From contig NZ_CP130319.1 in NCBI RefSeq assembly GCF_032271945.1, positions 3,677,001 through 3,741,000 of the forward strand: a stretch of DNA of 64,000 nt. Direction: 5' to 3'. Source of the stretch: Paenibacillus sp. MBLB1832. Lineage in GTDB: Bacteria > Bacillota > Bacilli > Paenibacillales > NBRC-103111. Shown here one piece after another: positions 37,498 through 46,500 of this stretch; position 1 is the stretch's first letter, and every line of letters starts with the position of its first letter. Both the position numbers and the translations under genes were made by a program. Below the pieces are notes generated by a model. It ran no database searches. It was not told the DNA's origin and worked only from the letters and a program-made list of their open reading frames with translations.

Positions 37498-39030
37498 ATG
37501 TTCAAAACCTTAAAACTAGTAAGACCAATTCTTCTAGCAGGCAGTATGCTTCTAGCTATCAGCATGATGCATTCCGCATGCGACAGCAATACGATGCATA
37601 AAAGCCCAGCTGCCAAACCCGCTGTAACAGCTGAAGCTCTCCCGGAAGTTAAATTGACTTGGTACTTCCCTGGGAACTTCCCGCAGCCTGAGCAGGATAA
37701 AGTATTCACTGAAGTGAACAAGGTATTGAAAGCGAAAATCAACGCAACCGTAGATTTCAAACCTTTCGCATTTGGAGACTATGATCAGAAAATGCAAGTT
37801 GTCATTGCCTCCGGCGAACCGTATGATATTGCCTTTACATCAAGCTGGATTGCCAACTTCAACCAAAATGTTGCAAGAGGCGCCTTTCTTCCTCTCGATG
37901 ATTTGCTCGTAACCTATGCTCCTAAAACCTATGCTTCCGTGCCAAAAGTGATGTGGGACGCTGCAAAAGTGAAGGGTAACATTTATGGCTTTGTCAACCA
38001 ACAGATCTCTGCCAGAACCCCTGCCTTGATGTTCCCCAAAGATTTGGTAGACAAATACAAGTTCGATCTCAGTTCTGTAAGCGGAAAAATGAATATGGAC
38101 ACCTTACACCTGTTGGAGCCATATGTAACGAGCGTTCATAAGGATGATGCAAAGAAAGCGTTTATTACATCTTTTGATCAAGCTGGCAGTGAATTGTTTA
38201 ATCTTGATGCCATTTCTGGCTTTAATGTTCCAGGTGCGGTTGCTTACTCCGATGAATCACTTAAAGTCATTAACCAGTTCGAAACTCCGCAAGCCAAGAA
38301 GTTTGCAGCTACAATGAGAGATTGGAACGCCAAAGGTTTATTGAATTCCAAAGACCGCATTTCTAAGAAAAAAGATGAATGGACCGATGCGAAGGCTGGT
38401 AAATGGGCAGTGAATCTCGGCGGAGCTTTTAAACCAGGCGGCGATGTCGGGGAAACGGCTCAAGCCGGTTATCCCATGGTGGATGCTCCTGCTGGAACAC
38501 CACATCTTACAACAAGCGCTATTACCGCTGCGATGCAAGGTATCAACAGAAATTCAAGAAATCCTGAGAGAGCCATGATGGTGCTCGAGCTTCTGAATAC
38601 AGATAAAGACCTCTATAATCTGTTGAACTTCGGTATGAAGGATGTCCATTTCAAAATCGATGGGGATGGGTTCATGATTCCTGGCGAGAATCAAAAAGCG
38701 TACAATCCGCAAGTTCCATGGATGTTCGCTACCAACTTCCTTGCTAATGTTGAAAAAGGTATGCCTAAAACGGTTTGGGAAGACACGAAGAAAATGAACG
38801 AAACGGCAACAGCCTCTAAATTGCTAGGATTTAACTTCGATGCAGCGCCGGTAAAATCCGAGATTGCGAAGTCGAGCGCTGTTTATGACGAATACTCCAG
38901 ATCCATTGAACTGGGAATCGCTTCGATAGATAAGTACAATGAATTTTTGGTTAAATTGAAGACGGCCGGTTCTGATAAAATCATTGCTGAAATGCAAAAA
39001 CAAGTCGATGCTTGGAAAGCTTCGAAATGA
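37498..39030 (+). CDS. ABC transporter sugar-binding protein, cassette 3, second tandem copy with odd lipobox
   Basis: A 510-residue close paralogue of the preceding protein; the whole solute-binding domain aligns without large gaps. The signal peptide keeps Cys28, but the lipobox reads HSAC where the first copy has LSAC. His at position -3 is outside the usual lipobox residues. The linker after the Cys is also about ten residues shorter. Lipidation may therefore be weak. Changes such as TASWINNY to TSSWIANF and GGITATMQ to SAITAAMQ could alter ligand preference. The start at 37498 uses GGGAGG. A terminator follows. Confidence 0.93.
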   Translation: MFKTLKLVRPILLAGSMLLAISMMHSACDSNTMHKSPAAKPAVTAEALPEVKLTWYFPGNFPQPEQDKVFTEVNKVLKAKINATVDFKPFAFGDYDQKMQVVIASGEPYDIAFTSSWIANFNQNVARGAFLPLDDLLVTYAPKTYASVPKVMWDAAKVKGNIYGFVNQQISARTPALMFPKDLVDKYKFDLSSVSGKMNMDTLHLLEPYVTSVHKDDAKKAFITSFDQAGSELFNLDAISGFNVPGAVAYSDESLKVINQFETPQAKKFAATMRDWNAKGLLNSKDRISKKKDEWTDAKAGKWAVNLGGAFKPGGDVGETAQAGYPMVDAPAGTPHLTTSAITAAMQGINRNSRNPERAMMVLELLNTDKDLYNLLNFGMKDVHFKIDGDGFMIPGENQKAYNPQVPWMFATNFLANVEKGMPKTVWEDTKKMNETATASKLLGFNFDAAPVKSEIAKSSAVYDEYSRSIELGIASIDKYNEFLVKLKTAGSDKIIAEMQKQVDAWKASK

Positions 39031-39037
39031 GAAATGA

Positions 39038-39082
39038 TGAAAACCCTGTCAACAGTTCATTTACTGTAGACAGGGTTTTATC
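39038..39082 (+). terminator. Terminator after the second tandem binding-protein gene
   Basis: AAAACCCTGTC pairs with GACAGGGTTTT and an inner ACAGT/ACTGT stem strengthens it. It ends cassette 3. The rest up to 39204 has no gene, but see the possible frameshifted tail of the convergent gene at 39126-39204. Confidence 0.85.
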
Positions 39083-39204
39083 ATTTCCTTCTTTATGTCA
39101 ACTTGAACATAAGCCCAAGACTCAACCGTTTATGACAACGGTTTGATTAAGATACGGCGCACCTGCTGGAAATCGCAGCTTCTCGCTATCAGGAAGGACT
39201 GTTT

Positions 39205-41397
39205 CTATGTTATTGTGCTTCCAGGACCGGACACCCAAGTTGCTGGACGAGGGAGCTTGCCGTCAAGCTCAGTAAACACCTCGGCCATATCAGCCGCAAC
39301 TTCTTCTCCAAACTGTGCCATGGCCCAATCCGTATAGAAATCGGCGATTGGCAAATCACGTTCGCGAATCTTAAGCTCCGAAAGATCTCCCTCATACCTG
39401 TCGATTGCAGGTCCTCCGCAGTTAATCAGGCGCGAATAAGCCTCACCCTTGAACTGATTGATATCATCCGTTTGCCCTTCCACCTGTATGGCACACAGGC
39501 AAGCTTCGCCGCTATGGCAATTGAAGGTAATATCAATGAACCCATCAGACACTTTCAGCTCATGGATCGTACGCTCCAATGGTCGATTTCCCTCTTTGCT
39601 TTCGCTGAAAATATCAAGTTGGTAAATTCTTTTATCAATACTTCCATTCGTGAAAACGTCAAAGACTCGCTTGCCGGGCTCCGTAACTTCCCACTCCATA
39701 AATGTTAAAGTCAACGTATAGGTTCCATTCGGCACCTGCAAACGGTATCCTTTCATACCGACTCTGGCCGTTCTATATGGCTCGTCGTGCAGTCCTGCCA
39801 ACACCTCTACTGTCCGTGCTTGACCGTCCCAATATCCTTCTGTAGAACTCGTATCTTCAGGCTTTTCCTGGTTCTCGCTCCAACCAGCCTGCTCCCATCC
39901 TGCAGCCGCGAGTGCAGCAAGCGTCGGATCTATCACTTTCGTCCTCCAATGAATGCCCAGAAGACCTGAGCATCCATACGATGCAGCATCAGCCGCATCC
40001 CTTCGCATACGTCCCGCCCAAAGCTGCGGTAGAATCATGGCAGGATCATCTTCAACCCATGGAATCGCCCAAGTTGGACGCTGCCCAATGGTTTTAAAAC
40101 CAGGCTCTACGAATTCATTGCCGAGATTTCGGTTAATGCAGCTGAATGGCACTGACTTAGGCAAATGGCGGTCAAACAGGGTCCTATCCGATTGAGGGCC
40201 TAGCACCCAGCCGCTAGTGGCAACTTGAATCGAAGCGTCTACCTTTTCAGCTGCATGAATGGCTGCTTGAATATCGCGCAATGTCGCTTGCGTTTGCTCT
40301 TCCGTGTTGCCCCCCCATGTCCACAATTCCGGTGTCCATAACCAAAAGTAATCAAGCGGATGCGTTTGTTTGATTCGTGTAAAAATCCCCTCGTAAAGCT
40401 GCTGAATCGTCTTCTCATTCTCAAGATCCATTTCCTTTCGAATCAGATGAGATTTAACCTCCTCCGGTATCGTAAGCGGCCCTTCCGTCCCAAGGCATGT
40501 GGAAATGCCAAGCTCCTGCGCATACGAAAACACGTTTCTCAACAAGCGGCCGAAACGATTAAAAAGCTCATTGCTGGCCTCCATCGTTTCAGGCCATGGC
40601 GCCATACCTTGCATATAATCCGCGCCATAATCGTCCCTTTCGAACAATTGATCTCCGCCGTCCGAATAACTCCCTGTTTGCTTCGAGACATATCCCCATG
40701 CACCATTAATGGTCGAAAAATGTCTTGAAGGATAACTATGATTCACATCTCCATTGTCCTTCACGTCCTCTGGAAGTCCAATCCAAGTTGCAGGCTCAGC
40801 ACTAGCATAAAGATTCGTCCGAGGTCTTTCTGGATAGGTGTGCATGCCGATGAAATTCATACGAAGCTTCGGAAGCTGGGACAACACGCTCTTATAATCA
40901 TCTTGGTTCCACCAATCCGGACCTTCAGGGAAATCATGAAAAGGGAGAATACCTCTCAGTGGAAATAAAGGAGAGCCAGATTCCTCGATGTCAGGCAGGA
41001 CTAGCGGAATTTGCTTATCGGGAATAATATCGCCATGAAGAGCAAACCGAATGCCCCAATGCTCTGCTATACGGTATGCAGCATATAGCAATCCGCCTTT
41101 GCGTCCTCCTGTGATAACAAGACGCTTTCTGCTTGAAGTAGCAACAGTCTTCAGCAGATAGCCTTGTTCACTCATAGATGCTAATTGATTCTGCGGAGTA
41201 ACAATTATGTCTGTAATTAACCTGCTGTCCGAATAACCAACAATAAAGCCGCTTGCTTCTTTAGGCATGGAATCTTCCTCAACCAACGGCAATAAGACGG
41301 AAGTCCGAACATACAAATAGCGGCGTATTTCCTTTGCGGCGAACTTCTCTTGACGGGAAGCGCTTCCCGGATAGCAAATGAACAAGGAATTTGGCAT
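39205..41397 (-). CDS. Glycoside hydrolase-like protein: GH20/GH67-type N-domain, TIM barrel, malectin domain
   Basis: A 730-residue protein without signal peptide. Residues 1-145 match the small alpha/beta domain that precedes the barrel in GH20, GH67 and GH115 enzymes (SASRQEKFAAKEIRRYL, GGRKGGLLYAAYRIAEHWGIRF). About 150-520 should be a TIM barrel (MNFIGMHTYPERPR, DYFWLWTPELWTWGG, WAIPWVEDDPAMILPQLW). About 555-660 is a malectin-like sugar-binding domain (NGTYTLTLTFMEWEV, GKRVFDVFTNG). The last part (DFYTDWAMAQFGEE) again recalls alpha-glucuronidases. A short extra open stretch in another frame follows the stop, so the C-terminus may be frameshifted. It is adjacent to a sugar isomerase gene. 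The substrate is unknown. Confidence 0.78.
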   Translation of the reverse strand: MPNSLFICYPGSASRQEKFAAKEIRRYLYVRTSVLLPLVEEDSMPKEASGFIVGYSDSRLITDIIVTPQNQLASMSEQGYLLKTVATSSRKRLVITGGRKGGLLYAAYRIAEHWGIRFALHGDIIPDKQIPLVLPDIEESGSPLFPLRGILPFHDFPEGPDWWNQDDYKSVLSQLPKLRMNFIGMHTYPERPRTNLYASAEPATWIGLPEDVKDNGDVNHSYPSRHFSTINGAWGYVSKQTGSYSDGGDQLFERDDYGADYMQGMAPWPETMEASNELFNRFGRLLRNVFSYAQELGISTCLGTEGPLTIPEEVKSHLIRKEMDLENEKTIQQLYEGIFTRIKQTHPLDYFWLWTPELWTWGGNTEEQTQATLRDIQAAIHAAEKVDASIQVATSGWVLGPQSDRTLFDRHLPKSVPFSCINRNLGNEFVEPGFKTIGQRPTWAIPWVEDDPAMILPQLWAGRMRRDAADAASYGCSGLLGIHWRTKVIDPTLAALAAAGWEQAGWSENQEKPEDTSSTEGYWDGQARTVEVLAGLHDEPYRTARVGMKGYRLQVPNGTYTLTLTFMEWEVTEPGKRVFDVFTNGSIDKRIYQLDIFSESKEGNRPLERTIHELKVSDGFIDITFNCHSGEACLCAIQVEGQTDDINQFKGEAYSRLINCGGPAIDRYEGDLSELKIRERDLPIADFYTDWAMAQFGEEVAADMAEVFTELDGKLPRPATWVSGPGSTIT
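41354..41369. promoter_or_regulatory. Perfect 16-base palindrome near the 5' end of the GH-like gene
   Basis: CGGGAAGCGCTTCCCG is self-complementary over all 16 bases and lies 28 bases inside the gene starting at 41397. Its core resembles LacI-family operators. Chance within coding sequence is possible. Confidence 0.3.
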
Positions 41398-41498
41398 TTG
41401 GAATCACGCCTCTCTCTCTTTTTTGTACATTCATCTTACTTTGTCTGGTGACTGACAACAATGTCTGCAATTATCACTTTTGTATCTGAAATTGATCA

Positions 41499-41528
41499 TG
41501 CCAAGCAGGGAAGAAACTCCGCTTGGCA
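41499..41528 (-). terminator. Hairpin after the sugar isomerase gene
   Basis: TGCCAAGC (41499-41506) pairs perfectly with GCTTGGCA (41521-41528). It lies 43 bases after the stop of the isomerase gene. No clear U-run follows on the minus strand, so it may be a weak terminator. Confidence 0.45.
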
Positions 41529-41570
41529 CGATCCATTTTCATATTAAATTTCGCCATTGTTGTCCGTGGT

Positions 41571-42338
41571 TCAAATACCCACACCAAGCTTCTTCAAATT
41601 ATTGAAACTGGTCGCCAAGCACGCAAATGGATCTCGGCCATAACATTCATCTTGTTCAACTGGCGCCCATTCCACACCAACACTTTGACATGCTTTCAGT
41701 ATTTGGTAGTAATTCATATTACCTTCGCCAATCTCGGCAAATCGCTGTTCCATATCACTCATTACTGCAAAATCTTTCAAATGAACGAGTTTCATTCTTC
41801 CTTTCAATTTGTTTATCCACTCGATCGGATCTGCGCCCCCAGCTTGAACCCAGTATAAATCAAGCAAGAATTCGAAGGTATCTGGGTCTGTTTCCTCCAA
41901 GAGAATCTCCATGCCAGTTTTCCCATCAAATTTGGCAAACTCAAATGAATGGTTATGATAAAAGAATTGCAATCCCGCCTGTTTTAATTTTTTTCCAATT
42001 TCTGATGCCTCTTTGGCAAAAGCCAAATATCCTTCTTTACTGCTGCGATTTACCGGCGGCATCCCGCCTAATCCCACATATTTACAATCCCAAATTTTAT
42101 GTTTTTCAATAACCGCATCTAAATGATTTGTTAAATCCGAATATGGAATATGGGTGGCGCAGATTGTCAATTGCTCTCTGTCTGCAATCTCCTTTAACTC
42201 CTTATTATCGATGGAACCTATTCCTGAAACTTGAATGGCCGTATAGCCGATTTGTTTAATCTTGCTTAGACTGATGGAAATATCCTCAGGAGTTTTCAAA
42301 AAATCCCTTATTGTATAGAGCTGTGCTGCTATTTTCAT
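41571..42338 (-). CDS. Sugar phosphate isomerase/epimerase family protein
   Basis: A 255-residue TIM-barrel protein of the xylose isomerase-like/AP endonuclease 2 fold (IolE-type). Recognisable metal-site segments are CATHIPYSD, FFYHNHSFEFAKF, LLDLYWVQAGGADP, VHLKDF and APVEQDE. It is cytoplasmic. Members isomerise or epimerise sugars, and some act on 3-keto-glycosides; which reaction applies is not visible. I chose the ATG at 42338 (GTGAGTGATGAA before it); longer in-frame starts at 42356 and 42416 lack a ribosome site. It lies between the GH101-like gene and the GH-like gene, in the same direction. Confidence 0.88.
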   Translation of the reverse strand: MKIAAQLYTIRDFLKTPEDISISLSKIKQIGYTAIQVSGIGSIDNKELKEIADREQLTICATHIPYSDLTNHLDAVIEKHKIWDCKYVGLGGMPPVNRSSKEGYLAFAKEASEIGKKLKQAGLQFFYHNHSFEFAKFDGKTGMEILLEETDPDTFEFLLDLYWVQAGGADPIEWINKLKGRMKLVHLKDFAVMSDMEQRFAEIGEGNMNYYQILKACQSVGVEWAPVEQDECYGRDPFACLATSFNNLKKLGVGI

Positions 42339-42497
42339 TTCATCACTCACTTTCATTGATAATAAAACAACTATAAGGGAATCCCTTACCCTTACACTAA
42401 GAAAGATTCTGTCCAATCTGTGCAGTATTTTGACCTTCCATCTGTTCGTAGATCGGTCATGGCGATACGTTGCTTCTATAGACGTTTAATAATAAAT

Positions 42498-42528
42498 TCG
42501 GCAGGCACGGACATGACCGTACCTGCCA
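42498..42528 (-). terminator. Terminator-like hairpin after the GH101-like gene
   Basis: GGCAGGCACGG (42500-42510) pairs with CCGTACCTGCC (42517-42527) with one wobble. On the minus strand the following bases (GAATTTATTATT) are T-rich but broken. Half of this hairpin recurs in the scar at 54652-54669. Confidence 0.6.
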
Positions 42529-42549
42529 CTATACTTGTTGTAAGATCGC

Positions 42550-43560
42550 TTATTGCGTGGTTACTTTTAAGACTGGACGATTGCTTACCGTTGTATTTTC
42601 ACGAGCACCATAGTGGGTGTCCGTTGTGCCCGAAAGCAACTGTGATGAATAAATTCGGATCGATAGCTTCTTACCGCTTGCCATAGCAGCAACAACTTGG
42701 CTCGTCACGTCGAATTCATGAACGCCAACTGTCGGAGCGAACGTCGCAAGCACGGTACCGCTTGAAGCCGGCTTGTTGTTCCATGTAATACCGCTTTCCG
42801 TCCATGAATTATCGCTTACTAGCTCCACGACTTGATTCGGAGCAGTGGCACCCGCTGTCGTTAAGTTCAGATCGATCTTAGCCGAAGTAACCGTACCTGT
42901 GACGGAGGTAAGATCGTACTTCACATAAGCCTCGCGGGAATAGTCCGTACCATCTGTTTTTACATCCAGCGTTGCGCTGGTTCCGAAATTTTGACTAGCG
43001 TAAAATCCGTCACGCACGTAACTGTCTGCACTTGCTGTCAATATTGACGTTGTCGGTACTGTAAGTTCAAGTACCGGACGGTTGCTGACCGTCGTATTCT
43101 CGAACGAGCCGTAGTCCACTTCGGATGATCCGCTTACTTGCAAAGCTCCATGAATTTTCACTGACAGCTTCTTGCCGGCAGCCAGCGCACTCTGAACCTG
43201 ACTCGTCACATCGAAAGAATTGACGCCCAAGACAGGGGTAAAGGTTGCAATGACCGTAGATGAGGCCGGTTTGTTATTCCAATTGATCGTGGTCTCGCTC
43301 CACGTATTGTCACTGACGAGCTCTACCACTTGATTTGGCGCCGTGCTGCCTTTGGCAGTTGCATTCAGCTTAATTTGAGCCGCATATACAGAGCTTGTGA
43401 CTCCAGACAGATCAAATTTCAGGTACGATTCGCGGGAGTAGCCTACTCCGTCATTTTTGACAGCGAGCGATGGATCCACACCAAAATTCGTTGTCGCAGA
43501 TGCCCCATCTCTTACATACGCGTCATCATAGGAATCAAGCACAATCTTGCCTGGCGTCGA
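42550..43560 (-). repeat. Tandem DNRLRE modules in the GH101-like gene
   Basis: Two copies of about 165 codons encode similar modules: SYVRDGFYASQNFG/AYVRDGASATTNFG, PNQVVELVSDN, ITWNNKPASS/INWNNKPASS and NTTVSNRPVL occur in both. The copies probably arose by duplication inside the gene and may bind polysaccharide or stiffen the tail. Confidence 0.8.
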
Positions 43561-46500
43561 TTGAGCGTTTGCTGGCGTTGGTACAATTGGCGTTGATCCC
43601 GACGATGCACCCAGATTTTGGAGCGTAACATTGTCGATGTAGACAGTCGACTTGTTTCTTACCGAGAAACCAGTGCGTCCTGCCGTCGTTTTCAATGCAG
43701 GAATATTGCCGTCATAGCTCAAGATGTTGTCCACATAAAGCGTGTAATGAGTTCCTGTATAGGTCAGCTTGACTTTATGCGGCACTCCTGTCGTTAGCGC
43801 GACACCTGGCATATTGATAATGCCTGTATTCCCTTGCGGATCCCAGTATCTCCATCCGTTAGCCGCCGAGTCGAACCCGATGCGCGTATAGCTGGTTGGC
43901 GATGTATATCGGATGATAGCTCCTGCCACATTGTTGGACTGTGGCGTAATCGTGAACGTCATTTCTCCGTCCGCAATATCCGCAGTGTTCTGATCAAGCG
44001 CTACCGTCTCATAACGATCTGTACTCAGCGCCAATTGTTGGCTGACAGCCTGAACCGAACCATTACCGTAAGCAGCAATCCAACCGCCGATTTGCCCGTT
44101 ATTGAAAGTTTGATCCGGTGTCTCGACTGGAGGAGCTACGGTTCCTAGATCCACTGTGAAATCGTCGATGATGAAATTATCCCATCCGCCGATGTTATTG
44201 ATGAATCGAATGCTATAATCGTTCGCGCTTCCCGTTGTGAATGTCTTATTGTAGTAATATTTAGAGTAATCGATCGTTTCATTGAATAGATCGACCATTC
44301 CGCTGCCATAGCCGCTTGTTACTGCGATGTTATAGCTGTTCTGCAGCGACATTCGATATGGGAAGCTTATCGTATAAGTCGTGTTTGGAAGCAGCCTTAC
44401 AGTCGAAGGAATCGTTCTCATCATTTCGCCTGTGATGCTAGAAGCATCCGTGCTATTGGCACGCATTTTCAATGAATAATTACCGTTTATCGTGTCGTTC
44501 GTAAATCCTGCATGTAAATCCGAAATATGGGCTTTATTCGTATTAATTGGAATGAACGGCCCAAGTCCTTCATTGTTGCTCTCGAAATCATCGAAGAAGT
44601 AGTGGCTTCCTGGCGGTGCTGGATTCGTAAGCTCCACCACGCGAATATCGTCTAAATCGACTTCCGCTGTGGAAGATCCCGCCACCTGAGCTGCTTTCAT
44701 ATAAATCGTTGCGCTTGAATTACCGGTAGGCACCGTGAAATTAACACTGAGCCGTTGCATGTTATTACCGATCGTGCTCCGCATCGAATTGTAGTACTTA
44801 TTCGGTATGTTCGATAGGGTCATCGTATTGGTTACTTCAGTTCCGCCATAGTTCTTCACACCGACCGTGGCTGTCTGACCGTTCTTCACTTCTGCCCAAA
44901 CCGACATTTGATACGTCTTGCCAGCTGTCAACCCAATAATCGTTTGGGAAATCGTTGCGTCAGCCCCGTTGTTCCCTCTCACTTGCAGGTAAGGGTCTCC
45001 CGCCGCATTCGTTTGGATCGAGACGTGGTTCGTGCTGCCGCTTATGGAGGATACGCTCCAATTGTTCAACGCGCGGCTGTCAAATCCCGGATCCTTGACG
45101 AATCCGCCTGAACCGAAGTTTAATGATGATACCGGTGTGATCGCATCGGCTTGACCGTGTTTATAGACGACATACGGCGTATTGGCCGTGGCATTGATCG
45201 TAACTTGACCCGCGGTTACTGGCAAAGTCGTTACCAAGGTTTTGCCTGTATCGGATAGTTGATATAGATCAACGCTAGTTACCCCTGCCCAGCTTGCCGG
45301 CAGCGTCCAGGTCGTATTTCCGCCAACAGAGTTATAGTGATACAACTTCGTCTCGGATTGCGGATCCCATGGGAGCAAATATTGTGTCAATTGCGGTGTA
45401 ATTGTCTTATTGTGATACCCAACTGCACTCGATGCAACAACCTTTTTCTTAAATTGATTCTGGTAAGTGGCAATCAAGTTACCGTTCTTTCTCAATTCAA
45501 CTTTCGGATTGTTCGTGACGTATTGATTGGTTCCTTCGGTTGTATTCGATACGGTGCCCGGATCAACAACCTGTCCCGTAAGTCCATTCTGGAACGTAAC
45601 AGTGGTCGTTTGATTCAGTGCCTGATCCACATTCATCTTCATAATGCTGTAATTCTGCATGTATTTGAATAGCAGCGTTTGGTTATAGAAGACATTCATC
45701 TGATCATTAATTGTCGAACCTACGGCACCCTGGTCCTCGTCTTTATCGTTCCCGTATCCCATCGCGCTCGCATGTCGAGTTGTCAGCAAGATCGGATCGA
45801 ACATAAATTGGTCAGTGACATTATTTTTAATGAAACGTTCGACCTTGCTCTCAATCTCATTCACATGGCTCCAGATGCTAGAGCGATTCAATGCTCCGCT
45901 CATTTCCGAGCCGATCATCCAGCCGTTGTTGTTCAGTTCTTTCGCCAACTTCCACTGGTTATAACCAAGACCCGTGTAGACGTCAATGTAAGTCCATTTT
46001 AAGTTCGGAACATTCTGCTTCAGTTCACTTAATCTGGCAGCCAAACCGTTCGACCCGGGGTCAAGAGAATCTGCATGGCGATTCAGATAATACCCTGTAT
46101 CCATCGTTTGCCATGAAATATTACCAATTTTATCATAGGAATAATGCTGCGCTTCCGGGTAAGCATCGTTCAAATTTAAATGAACGCCGACATACGCATT
46201 ATACTGGCTTGCTTCGTTGACTAACGTATTCAGATCGGTTAAGCCGCCTAATCTTTTGTTAATTACGTTTCCGTAATCATCAAAACCGTCATCATGCCCT
46301 TCATGCTGAAAGCCTTTGTATTGAAGCAATTGACCGAAACCGTCCGTATACGAATAAAATTTCTTGATCATATCCAACGTCCGCAGGAACGGCCACTGGC
46401 TCAAGCTCTGACGTGAATAAGCGATTTCCGGCATCACTTTAGGGATCACATCATATCCCTGCGGTAGCGTCATGATTTGACGGTAGGCAATACCGCCATC

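Noticed and set aside
41627-42112. 161-codon plus-strand frame
   Set aside because: It is antisense to the sugar isomerase gene and shows no protein-like features.
42550-43560. Tandem DNRLRE modules as a recombination-generated DNA repeat of special meaning
   Set aside because: Module duplication inside secreted enzymes is ordinary, and the two copies have diverged.
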